Below are positions 47,531 through 58,768 of a stretch of DNA of 64,000 bases, in pieces. Both the position numbers and the translations under genes were made by a program. The notes under the pieces were generated by a model that worked only from the letters and a program-made list of their open reading frames with translations, searched no databases and was not told the origin of the DNA. Positions within the stretch are counted from its first letter, which is position 1, and each line of letters opens with the position of its first letter. Origin of the DNA: Aquilaria yunnanensis (lineage: Eukaryota; Streptophyta; Magnoliopsida; Malvales; Thymelaeaceae); contig CM077593.1 in the NCBI GenBank assembly GCA_039654915.1, forward strand, positions 76,798,501-76,862,500, written 5' to 3'.

Positions 47531-48062
47531 TCGGTCATGAGGGAAAGAGGTTAATTGAAGATAATGCCATTGGATACAAATCACCCAACAGTGAGCTTAA
47601 GTGTGTGTACACAAACACATACATTGTGATAAGGTGATAGTGATTTCATGTGAATTTGTAAGGCTTGAAAACCTAAGTTTAATTAAGGTCAAATAGGCTA
47701 GAAAAATAAACAAAATGGGCTAAGAAAGTTAATGAATACAAGGTTGCACAACTTGGAGCACCATGGTGTCACATGGCCATTGTGTGTAACTTGTAGTGCA
47801 AGCAAGGCCATCAACCATTTGAGGACCTTAATGGCTAAATAATCTAGGATCTTACTGTTGAAAATTTCAAGGAAAATGAGCCTTAAATATTGACTTAAGG
47901 TCAGGAAAGACAAGGATAAGAAAAACAAAGTGAAAGTGACCTAAGTATGGCTTAATTGTCCCAAGAATGGTATGCTTGCTAAGCAAAGACTTAAGACTGT
48001 TTGGTGGCCAAAAAAATTGTTAAGTATGGAGCTGGAATTTACAAGAAATTGCAGCTAGAGCT
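47531..48062. other. Unassigned sequence left of a type-Y LTR
   Basis: No coding or repeat structure that I can name. It ends at the LTR start TGACATGG at 48063, preceded by GAGGC, whose duplicate would lie beyond the window. Confidence 0.3.
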
Positions 48063-48864
48063 GACATGGCCCCTTACAGGCCTACCCAGGAAGCATATGG
48101 GCACTTGTCCTATACTAGTCGCAATTGGCTAATTGATTATGTGCGCACTACTTAAAACCTTTATGCTTCTAGTTGTTTAATCCTACTATGCAATTATGCA
48201 TTAGTAATGCTTTGACTTAAAAAAAGAGTTATAAAATATAAACATAAATAAAAAAAGATTGCCTGGGCCTTTCAATATTATCCAAGTTCAAAGCAGTCAA
48301 AGCATACAAAATAGCTGTGCAATTAACTACACATAATCAATCCTATGCAAGCATCCAAACAAAAGTAGACTATGCTCACACCTAAGAGCAACTCTAGAGT
48401 AAACTAGTCAAACATGGACATTGTAGGCAAGCTAGTGTAAGAGAACTATACATTGAATAACACTACTGAGATCTATAACTAAGCTTCCACCTTAAAGCAA
48501 ACTCCCAGTGGCAAGCATCAAAGCCTTTCCTTATGCTTTATTAGCCTCTATAGGCCAAAAGGTAACTGTAGTTAGTATGTACCATAACTTAACAAAACAA
48601 GCAACCCACAAACTAGAATCATAATGATTAAAATAAACTAAGTACTTCTTCTTAAGCCTAACTCAAGAACCCTCAACAGTTGCTGGCTCAATGACCCCAA
48701 AAACTGCACAACAAAAGGTAAGGCAGTGAGAATCAAAGATTCTCAGAAAAGGGTATTCAACCTGCAAGAAAAATCTTGAGCACTCCACACATACAAAGAT
48801 ATAAAACTTGTTGTGCAGCCTAAAGGTGTAATATATGCATATATCTAGGTTCTTTCGCACCCCT
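48063..48864 (-). repeat. Type-Y 3' LTR, left portion
   Basis: Starts TGACATGGCC, the inverted equivalent of the GGCCATGTCA end of the solo LTR at 22643. It is interrupted at 48864 by the CCCCT target duplication and resumes at 58769. Removing the insertion leaves an LTR of about 2.65 kb. Confidence 0.8.
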
Positions 48865-51392
48865 TGTGACGGCTCTCCTGGTTGACTAATCAAGTAAGTA
48901 TTTATTTTACTTTGATTAAGGGTTTCATTAAATTAAGTACCTCAAGTTAGCACCTTGTTAAGCAAGTAAGGTAAGCTTAATTAAGTAAGTGAGTTCCTAA
49001 GTGTGATTCGGCATAGTTAAATCAAGACCATTAGTTATTCTAGCTTTTAGAACCATCCTTGTGAGTTTTGAGAACTTGTGGCACTAAGTGTTCTTTTTGA
49101 GCCATTTAGAACCTAAGTGGCTAAGGTGTCCAAGAAGATTAAGTTTGAGAAGCTTTAAGCATCCTTTAGAGCAAAGAAATGTAGTTTTGGGTGAGAGTTT
49201 AGTGACTCATTTGAAGCTTTTGAGAGTATGAGGACTTAAGTGCAAGGGAGGGAAAAGTTGCTTTATATGCTTATAAGCTAAGTTCCTTCATCCTTAGCCA
49301 TTTGTTCTAAGTTCCAAAAATTCGTAGCTCCCTCTCCTCTCTCAAATTGGCAGCTCAAAGCTTCATTTCCTTGCAAGTTTCCATCAAATTAAGGGTGCCC
49401 AAGGTGTGGGTAGGAATCATCAAGCTTCTTTGTTGGTGTTCTAGCTCCAATTTGCTTGTTGGTGCTAGTTTGGGCTCAAAATTCGTGGGTAAGCTTGTTG
49501 GGTTCATTTGGATTGGTTCTAAGTTGTTCCCATAGCTAGAAATGGTCTTAGTTTGAAGTATTTGGTGCCAAATGACTTTGGTTTTAGGCGTGGAACTCAA
49601 GGGAGCTTAATTGAGCTAAGGAAGTTCATGTATCAATGCTTGCTTTGTAGCTAAAATTGAGGTAAGGGTTCAAGTAATTAAGCTCAAATAATGCATGGTT
49701 TGGTAGTTTTGTGTGTGGCAATGAATTAGGAACAAGACCCAAACCATTTGGATTAGAAATGAGAGAGTTTGAGTAGTTTGAGTGCAAGAACGCAGTTGTC
49801 GCGCAACGCAGAAACCAGTGTTGGCGCCGCAGCGCCAGAAGTAAGTGTACTGGCGCCGCGGTGCCAGGGGGAGATTTTTCGCTCAGTAAGCTTTGTTCAC
49901 CGGCGCTGCGCTTTTGCTCTTTGGCGCCGCAGCGCCAGAGGTGACCTTAAGGAATTTTGGGCCATTTTTCCGGCCGTCTTAAGAGCAACTTAGACTCTCG
50001 GTTTCTATTCCTAGGCTATTCTAAGGCGTTTCGTAGCCTCGGTTGGGTCTAGAATTCGTTCCTAGAGCGGGAATTGTGCATTATTTAAGAGGTAGTCAAG
50101 TTGTGTGGTTAAGAACAAAAGTGTGACTTGGTGGCTAAGTTATTCATAGTGCTTAAGCTTTTAGATGAGCATTAAGGGGATTTAAGTAGGTTTTTAGACT
50201 CTTTATTGGCCGTATAGGGCGTCATTTAGATATGGTCAATGAAGAGAAAAACCTAAGTCGATCCCAACCGAACCATATGGTTTGGTAAGTAAGCCACTAG
50301 TAGTGTTCTGAGTTAAACCTTGAGGGTTTGGCTAGTTAAACCACATAGGAAGACTACCCTATACAATAAGTTAAGGGTAAAGGCGGGTAAGTTTGAGATA
50401 GGTGATGACCTACTCTAGAACCCGTAAGTGGGACTTAAGTGAGGTAAAGTATCCGGGATACGAGGGCCAGTATCTCAAGTACCTCCGCCGTTTGAGCTCA
50501 CGGCAAAGTTTTAAGGCACCTAGAGTGCAGAAAGTCCCAAGTGCATATATTGTGTGCATTTCATACCATACATTCATACATTGCATATTTTATATTTTGT
50601 TGATTGTTTGAGTTGTTTGTTGATTGAATTGCTTGTTTGATTGCTTGGTTGTCATATTGCATAGTTGCTGCATTTTTCCTTGCAGGTATTCAAGGGATCC
50701 TTATTGAGTACTTTCAAGTACTCATTCCCTTAAGTTTTATTGTGCAGGTTCTAACTCCGGGCCTAATCACTAAGTGATAGTCGAGGCCTAAGTTTTCTGT
50801 TTTGCAGGTATTTCTCTTGAGAATCCTAGTGATTCTAAGTTACTTGTGATATAAGTTATGTGCTAACCAAGTTGTGCCTTTACAGTGTAGAGGCTAAGAG
50901 TACACAAGAACAAGATCTAGTGAAGGGTTTACACTTGGAGCTTGGTATAGCTCAAGGTGGGACTCAAGTAGTTGATCTTAGTTAGTAGTTTTTGTCTCTT
51001 GTACATAGTACTTTGTGTACTAAGTAAGTTGCCTCTAATAGGACACATTGTGATGTAAAGCCATCTTGTTACTTTTGGGCGCATGCTAGAGGTGTAATGT
51101 ATGCACAAACTGTTACTTGTAGTTAAAGCAACCAGTATTTTCAAGGTCTTGGCACATTTTATATATGTTTTAGTGAAATGCTCGAGGAATGTTTTAATCC
51201 ACGACTTATAAAATTTGTTTGCATTGCCAGGACAGAAGCATGCATAACTTAACTGAGTAGGTTAAGAAACTAGTTGCATATAAATTGTTTAATTTATATT
51301 GACAAGTAATAGTTAGCCAATAGTAACTAGTGGGATTCATAAATCCCTAAGGCCTACAAGGTTATGGGGCACTGGGGCCCCGTTCCGTGACA
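48865..51392 (+). repeat. 5' LTR of the young chromovirus
   Basis: Runs TGTGACGGCT to CCGTGACA and pairs with 56262-58763. It contains an 8-bp direct repeat (GTTAAACC at 50312 and 50335), which is reduced to one copy in the 3' LTR. Confidence 0.97.
49822..49937. repeat. CpG-rich palindrome cassette, 5' LTR
   Basis: TGGCGCCGCAGCGCCA at 49822-49837 and again at 49922-49937, with TGGCGCCGCGGTGCCA at 49851-49866 and CGGCGCTGCG at 49901. It lies about 960 bases into the LTR, in otherwise AT-rich sequence. Confidence 0.85.
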
Positions 51393-51397
51393 GTTTT

Positions 51398-51409
51398 TGG
51401 TATCAGAAC
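51398..51409 (+). other. Primer binding site of the young chromovirus
   Basis: TGGTATCAGAAC, five bases after the LTR, complementary to initiator methionine tRNA except for one base near its 3' end. Confidence 0.9.
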
Positions 51410-51528
51410 GGGTTTATGTACCTAGTAGAGGCAATAAGTGAACTAAGATCTAAGTGTTCTTGTGTTAAGTGTGGTTAGTACTGCTTATAAGTTGCTCTGG
51501 GTATGGTCTTCTGGCTGTGGTTGCAGGT

Positions 51529-54500
51529 ATGGTGAACACACGGGCTGGTACTGCTCCTGAGGTTCAGGGTTCTGGTGCAGGCACTAGTGACCCCAGTGGG
51601 GCAGATATGAGGGAAGTACTTTCCTTGCTGAGGAGACTTAATGAATCCATGGACCGGATGTTGCATGGCATGGCCATTTTGCTTGAGGCGCGTGCTCAAC
51701 CTCTAGTTCAGGGGGAGACCTTGGAGGACCCTAATGGGGTACGGGCCGAAGTTCATCAAGGCCCATCGATGCACCAAGGTCAGGGGAGAAATCCCCCGCC
51801 CCAAGGGCAAGTGCAAGGTCAGGAGCCAGTAAATGAGCATGTTCATGTGGATTCCAGTGAGGACAGTGAGGAGGAAGATGAGGAGGACGTCCATCCCAGG
51901 AGGAGATGGAGGAGACCCGTCATTCCAGACCATATGGGACTTGTTTCCTTATGCCGGGATATTAACACTCCCAAGTTTAATGGCATAGGAGATCCCAATA
52001 TGGCAGAAGTGTAGTTGTATCAAATCAATGAAATCTTCAAGAACATGAAGTTGGGTGACAAAGCCAAGATGGATTTGGTACCTTTCTTTTTAGAAGGCAA
52101 GGCTTCATTGTGGTGGAAAGATGTCATGGAAAGGCTTGATGCTTATAATGAAGGGAGGATCGGGCAAAGGCCTCAAGAACTTGACTGGGTTGAATTTGAG
52201 AAAGAATTTCGAAATGAATTCAATAGTGAGGCTGCCTACGATCAGAAAAGAATTGAATTTGATGAGTTGATTCAGGGAAGGTTAACGGTCCATGAGTACG
52301 AAAGGAAGTTTAGTTCTCTTTTTCGGTATACACCTCATTTGGCCGGGAAAGATGAACTAAAAGCAAAGAAGTTCATTCGTGGACTTAAGGTGGAGCTGAG
52401 GAGTTTCTTGACAGTGATAGGAGTTCGGACCTATCATGAGGCTGTCCAAAAAGCCTAAGTGTTGGAAAGAGAGTTGATGGAGGCGAAACCTACGGATAAG
52501 GCCGTTGAGCCGAGGGTTCCGGTACATTCAAGGTTAATGGATAAAAGGCCTAGTATGGGAGGTGATCAAGGACCCTCCAAGAAAATCAAGAAAGTTGGAA
52601 AAGGCCGTTGTCCTAAGTGTCAGAGATTTCATGGTAACAAACCTTGTACCCTTGGAACTGATCTCTGCAATTACTGCCGTCAGCCAGGACATTGGGCTAA
52701 GGAGTGCCCAAGGCTTAGGCAAGATCAAGGTCAAGGAAGACCGGGAACCTCAGGAGTTGGAAGTGCTTTTGTCAGAGCCCCTGTGCCACCACGAGTTTTG
52801 GCACTGACGGGCCAAGCACCCAGAGAGCCTACAGCTGTGCAAGGTAACTTTAATGTTCAGGATAGTAGTATTAGAATTCTGTTTGATACTGGTGCTACTA
52901 TTTCTGTCATTTCTATGAGCAAGGTTGTTAAGTTTGGTTTGCAAAGAACTTTGCTAGATGAAATGAAGTTCATTAAGTCTGTTGGGAGGAATATTGTTTT
53001 TACCAATGAAATGGTTATAGGATATCCTTTGGAATTAGGAGGTTGTAAGTTTTTTAGTGACCTTTGGGTCTTGACCACAATTCCTTATGATATTGTTCTT
53101 GGAATGGATTGGTTAAGTAGGTTTAAGGCCCAGATTGACTGTGCAGGTTATAAGGTCACCCTTGAGGATGCCTCAGGGGTAAGTGTAACTTGCACGGGCG
53201 GTTTGGCAAGTAGTGTTAAGAGTTTGCACCTCAAGTTAATGGAGTCCATTCCCGCTCCGAGTGAGTTGGTGACTTGCTCGTTGAACGGAGTGGCAGTCGA
53301 GGAGCAACTCAAGGAAATTCAAGTAGCCAATCTATTTCCAGAAGTTTTTCCGGTAGACCTCCCAGGATTGCCCTCAAGAAGGGAGATTGAATTCTCCATA
53401 CATTTACAGCCTGGGGCAGAACCAATTTCCATACCCCCTTATAGAATGTCAGCACTTGAAATGGATGAGCTGAAAAAGCAATTAGAAGAATTGCTTGAGA
53501 AAGGCTTTATTAGGCCAAGTGTTTCCCCGTGGGGTGCTCCAGTGTTGTTTGTAAAGAAAAAGGATGGAACCTTAAGGTTGCGCATAGATTATAGAAAACT
53601 GAATGCAGTGACTGTGAAGAATAAGTACCCATTGCCCAGAATTGATGATCTATTTGATAGATTAAGAGGGGCGAAAGTCTTTTCCAAAATAGACCTAAGG
53701 TCTGGATATTTCCAGATAAAAGTTAGGGATGAGGATATCCCAAAGACTGCATTCAGGACTAGGTATGGGCATTATGAGTATACGGTTATGCCATTTGGAG
53801 TGACTAATGCTCCGGCAGTTTTCATGGATACCATGAATCGGATTTTTAGGCCCTACCTAGATCAGTTTGTTGAGGTGTTTATTGATGACATTTTGGTGTA
53901 TTCCCCGACTCCCCACGAGCATGAGAAACATTTAAAGATAGCCTTGCAAGTACTCAAGAGTAATCAGTTTTATGCAAAACTATCTAAGTGCCAGTTCTAG
54001 GCAAGTGAAATTCCTTTCCTTGGACATATTATAAATGCTCAAGGATTAAGTGTAGACCCAGAAAAGGTAAAGGCTGTGGTGGAGTGGAAACGCCCAACAA
54101 CTGTAACTGAAGTTAGAAGTTTCTTGGGTTTGGCGGGCTATTATCGAAGGTTTATTGAGAAATTTTCTATAATAGCTTCATCATTGACTGCCTTGACAAA
54201 GAAGGCACAGAAGTTTATTTGGACTTCTAAGTGTGAAGAGAGTTTCCAGGAGCTTAGGAACAGGTTAATTTCTGCTCCCATCTTAATCCTACCAGATCCG
54301 CATGAGACTTTTGTGGTTTATACGGATGCATCTGGGACAGGATTAGGATGTGTGTTGATGCAGGATAAGCAAGTGATGGCATATGGGTCTAGGCAGTTAA
54401 GGCCTAATGAGTTGAATTACCCAGTGCATGATCTTGAGTTGGCAGCGGTTGTGTTTGCCTTAAAGCTCTAGAGACACTACCTTATGGGAAGATCCTTTAA

Positions 54501-56286
54501 GATATTTACGGACCATAAAAGTCTGAAGTATTTATTTACCCAAAAGGATCTTAACATGAGGCAGAGAAGATGGATCGAATATATCAAGGATTATGATTGC
54601 TCGATAGACTATTGTTCTGGTAAGGGCAACGTGGTTGCTGATGCCTTGAGCCATAAGTATTCTGGGGTAATTCTCTCCAAGGATCAAGTAACACAAACTG
54701 CAAAAGATCCTAGTACAGAGCAATTCACAGTTTTATTTGAATTGTGGAGAGAATGGGAAATGGCTCAAGTCATGGTCCTTGAAATTCAGTCAGCATGGCT
54801 GGCTAGGGTTAAGCAAGCTCAAGAGAATGACCCAAGTTTGAAAAGAGTTTCTGGGGAGGAAAAACATGGTACTGTACTAAAGGAATTTCAGTACAAGGAT
54901 GGGTTACTTTACTATGGTGACCGGCTCTATGTGCCAAGTGAATTAAGGCAACAGGTGTTGCAGGAAGCACATACGAGTAAGTTTAACGTTCACCCTGGTG
55001 TGAATAAGATGTACCATGACCTTAGGACTCATTTCTGGTGGCCAAAGTTTAAGAGAGACATATATGAATATGTGTCTAAGTGCCTCACTTGTCAAATGGT
55101 GAAGGCAGAGCACCAAAGGCCATCAGGAATGTTGCAAAGTTTACCACTCCCAGAAAGGAAATGAGGATCCATCACCATGGACTTTTGTGTTGGGTTGCCA
55201 AACACAAGAAGTCAGCATGATTCCATTTGGGTGGTGGTGGATAGGTTGACAAAATCTGCACACTTTATCCCCATTAAAATTACTTATACCATGGAGAAGT
55301 TAGCCCAGTTGTATATTCGGGAAGTAGTAAGACTTCATGGAATTCCTGATCAGATTGTATCTGATAGAGATCCCCGTTTTGTCTCAAGGTTTTGGAATGC
55401 CTTTCAAAAGGCTATGGGTTCCGTTGTGAACCTAAGTACTGCATATCACCCTCATACTGACGGGCAAACTGAGCGGGTGATCCAAACCTTGGAAGATATG
55501 TTACGAAGTTGTGTGATGGACTTCAAAGGGGATTGGGACCAACATCTGCCTTTGATTGAATTTGCTTATAATAATAGCTATCAAGAAGCTATTAAGATGG
55601 CGCCCTACGAAGCTTTGTACGGGCATAAGTGTGTGACCCCTCATTGTTGGGTAGATAAAGCTGATGAAATAATTGTTGGTCCAGAAATCATTGCCGAGAG
55701 TACGGCAAAGATTAAGTTGATCCAAGCAAGGATCAAAGCTGCCTCAGACCGGCAAGCTAAGTACACCAATGTGCGAAGAAAAGATTTAGAGTTTGAGGTA
55801 GGAGACAGAGTACTCCTTAAAGTTTCACCAATGAAAGGTGTGGCTAGGTTTGGCCAAAGGGGTAAGTTGGCACCAAGGTTTATTGGTCCTTTTGAAATCC
55901 TCGAAAGGGTAGGAAAAGTGGCTTATCGGTTGGCTTTACCGCCAAGTTTAGCCCATGTTCATAATGTGTTTCATGTAAGTTCCTTAAGGAAGTGCATTGT
56001 GAACCCTGGGCAAGTGTTAACCCCGCCCATTATCCCTTTGAGAGAGGACCTAAGTTATGAAGAACATCCCATCAAGTTTCTTGACCGTCAAGTCCGGAAA
56101 CTAAGAACTAAACAGATCCCAATGGTCAAGGTACTATGGTCTAACCGTGGGGAGGAAGAGGCCACTTGGGAGACCGAGCAGGATATGCTAAGGCAATATC
56201 CAAGTTTGTTTGCTCAATTAAGTCAGAATTTGGAGGACCAAATTTCTGAAGGAGGGGAGGATGTGACGGCTCTCCTAGTTGACTAA
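51529..56286 (+). pseudogene. Gag-pol polyprotein of the young chromovirus, one frame with five stop codons
   Basis: From MVNTRAGTAPE at 51529 to TAA at 56284 every domain is in a single frame with no frameshift. Gag: ASLWWKDVME, YERKFSSLFRYTP, then [13 protein letters not shown] and the zinc knuckle [15 protein letters not shown] near 52670. Protease: [13 protein letters not shown] near 52875. Reverse transcriptase: [29 protein letters not shown], active site FIDDILVY near 53885. RNase [13 protein letters not shown] near 54315. Integrase: [11 protein letters not shown]...CLTCQ, core residues in MDFCVGLP, VSDRDPRF and HTDGQTERVIQ. C-terminus and chromodomain: LEFEVGDRVLLKVSP, RKLRTKQIPMVKVLW. 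Stops lie at 52012, 52456, 53998, 54469 and 55162; four are where the family has Trp. The last eight codons lie inside the 3' LTR. The start was chosen because the codons upstream lie in the leader. Confidence 0.95.
56245..56261 (+). other. Polypurine tract of the young chromovirus
   Basis: GAAGGAGGGGAGGA directly before the 3' LTR start TGTGACGG. It also encodes the EGGED part of the pol tail. Confidence 0.9.
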
Positions 56287-58763
56287 TCAAGTAAGTATTT
56301 ATTTTACTTTGATTAAGTGTTTCATTAAATTAAGTACCTCAAGTTAGCACCTTGTTAAGCAAGTAAGGTAAGCTTAATTAAGTAAGTGAGTTCCTAAGTG
56401 TGATTCGGCATAGTTAAATCAAGACCATTAGTTTTTCTAGCTTTTAGAACCATCATTGTGAGTTTTGAGAACTTGTGGCACTAAGTTCTTTTTGAGCCAT
56501 TTAGAACCTAAGTGGCTAAGGTGTCCAAGAAGATTAAGTTTGAGAAGCTTTAAGCATCCTTTAGAGCAAAGAAATGTAGTTTTGGGTGAGAGTTTAGTGA
56601 CTCATTTGAAGCTTTTGAGAGTATGAGGACTTAAGTGCAAGGGAGGGAAAAGTTGCTTTATATGCTTATAAGCTAAGTTCCTTCATCCTTAGCCATTTGT
56701 TCTAAGTTCCAAAAATTCGTAGCTCCCTCTCCTCTCTCAAATTGGCAGCTCAAAGCTTCATTTCCTTGCAAGTTTCCATCAAATTAAGGGTGCCCAAGGT
56801 GTGGGTAGGAATCATCAAGCTTCTTTGTTGGTGTTCTAGCTCCAATTTGCTTGTTGGTGTTAGTTTGGACTCAAAATTCGTGGGTAAGCTTGTTGGGTTC
56901 ATTTGGATTGGTTCTAAGTTATTCCCATAGCTAGAAATGGTCTTGGTTTGAAGTATTTGGTGCCAAATGACTTTGGTTTTAGGCGTGGAACTCAAGGGAG
57001 CTAAATTGAGCTAAGGAATTTCATGTATCAATGCTTGCTTTGTAGCTAAAATTTAGGTAAGGGTTCAAGTAATTAAGCTCAAATAATGCATGGTTTCGTA
57101 GTTTTGTGTGTGGGAATGAATTAGGAACAAGACCCAAATCATTTGGATTAGAAATGAGAGAGTTTGAGTAGTTTGAGTGCAAGAACGCAGTTGTCGCGCA
57201 ACGCAGAAACCAGAGTTGGCGCCGCAGCGCCAGAAGTAAGTGTACTGGCGCCGCGGCGCCAGGGGGCGATTTTTCGCTCAGTAAGCTTTGTTCGCCGGCG
57301 CTGCGCTTTTGCTCTTTGGCGCCGCAGCGCCAGAGGTGACCTTAAGGAATTTTGGGCCATTTTTCCGGCCGTCTTAAGAGAAACTTAGACTCTCGGTTTC
57401 TATTCCTAGGCTATTCTAAGGCGTTCCGTAGCCTCGGTTGGGTCTAGAATTCGTTCCTAGAGTGGGAATTGTGCATTATTTAAGAGGTAGTCAAGTTGTG
57501 TGGTTAAGAACTAAAGTGTGACTTGGTGGCTAAGTTATTCATAGTGCTTAAGCTTTTTGATGAGCATTAAGGGGATTTAAGTAGGTTTTTAGACTCTTTA
57601 TTGGCCGTATAGGGCGTCATTTACATATGGTCAATGAAGAGAAAAACCTAAGTCGATCCCAACCCAACCATATGGTTTGGTAAGTAAGCCACTAGTAGTG
57701 TTCTGAGTTAAACCACATAGGAAGACTACCCTGTACAATAAGTTAAGGGTAAAGGCGGGTAAGTTTGAGATAGGTGACGACTTACTCTAGAACCCGAAAG
57801 TGGGACTTAAGTGAGGTAAAGTATCCGGGATACGAGGGCTAGTATCTCAAGTACCTCCGCCGTTTGAGCTCACGGCAAAGTTTTAAGGCACCTAGAGTGC
57901 AGAAAGTCCCAAGTGCATATATTGTGTACATTTCATACCATACATTCATACATTGCATATTTTATATTTTGTTGATTGTTTGAGTTGTTTGTTGATTGAA
58001 TTGCTTGTTTGATTGCTTGGTTGTCATATTGCATAGTTGCTGCATTTTTCCTTGCAGGTATTCAAAGGATCCTTACTGAGTACTTTCAAGTACTCATTCC
58101 TTTAAGTTTTATTGTGCAGGTTCTAACTCCGGGCCTAATCACTAAGTGATAGTCGAGGCCTAAGTTTTCTGTTTTGCAGGTATTTCTCTTGAGAATCCTA
58201 GTGATTCTAAGTTACTTGTGATATAAGTTATGTGCTAACCAAGTTGTGCCTTTACAGTGTAGAGGCTAAGAGTACACAAGAACAAGATCTAGTGAAGGGT
58301 TTACACTTGGAGCTTGGTATAGCTCAAGGTGGGACTCAAGTAGTTGATCTTAGTTAGTAGTTTTTGTCTCTTGTACATAGTACTTTGTGTACTAAGTAAG
58401 TTGCCTCTAATAGGATACATTGTGATGTAAATCCATCTTGTTACTTTTGGGTGCATGCTAGAGGTGTAATGTATGCACAAACTGTTACTTGTAGTTAAAG
58501 CAACCAGTATTTTCAAGGTCTTGGCACATTTTATATATGTTTTAGTAAATGCTCGAGCAATGTTTTAATCCACGACTTATAAAATTTGTTTGCATTGCCA
58601 GGACAGAAGCATGCATAACTTAACTGAGTAGGCTAAGAAACTGGTTGCATATAAATTGTTTAATTTATATTGACAAGTAATAGTTAGCCAATAGTAACTA
58701 GTGGGATTCATAAATCCCTAAGGCCTACAAGGTTATGGGGCACTGGGGCCCCATTCCGCGACA
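56262..58763 (+). repeat. 3' LTR of the young chromovirus
   Basis: Ends CCGCGACA at 58763, then the CCCCT duplication. Differs from the 5' LTR by scattered single bases and a 23-bp deletion near 57712. Confidence 0.97.
57217..57332. repeat. CpG-rich palindrome cassette, 3' LTR
   Basis: TGGCGCCGCAGCGCCA at 57217-57232 and 57317-57332, and a perfect 16-bp palindrome TGGCGCCGCGGCGCCA at 57246-57261. The 5' LTR copy of the latter has a C-to-T change in a CpG that breaks the symmetry. Confidence 0.85.
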
Positions 58764-58768
58764 CCCCT

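Larger units (their letters stand above)
48865..58763 (+). mobile_element. Young Tekay/Del-like chromovirus, plus strand (9.9 kb)
   Basis: LTRs of 2528 and 2502 bp that look almost identical, exact CCCCT duplication (48860-48864 and 58764-58768), primer site, one gag-pol frame and purine tract. The only clear structural LTR difference is a 23-bp deletion. The near-identity marks this as the most recent full insertion in the window. It is disabled only by in-frame stop codons. Confidence 0.97.
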
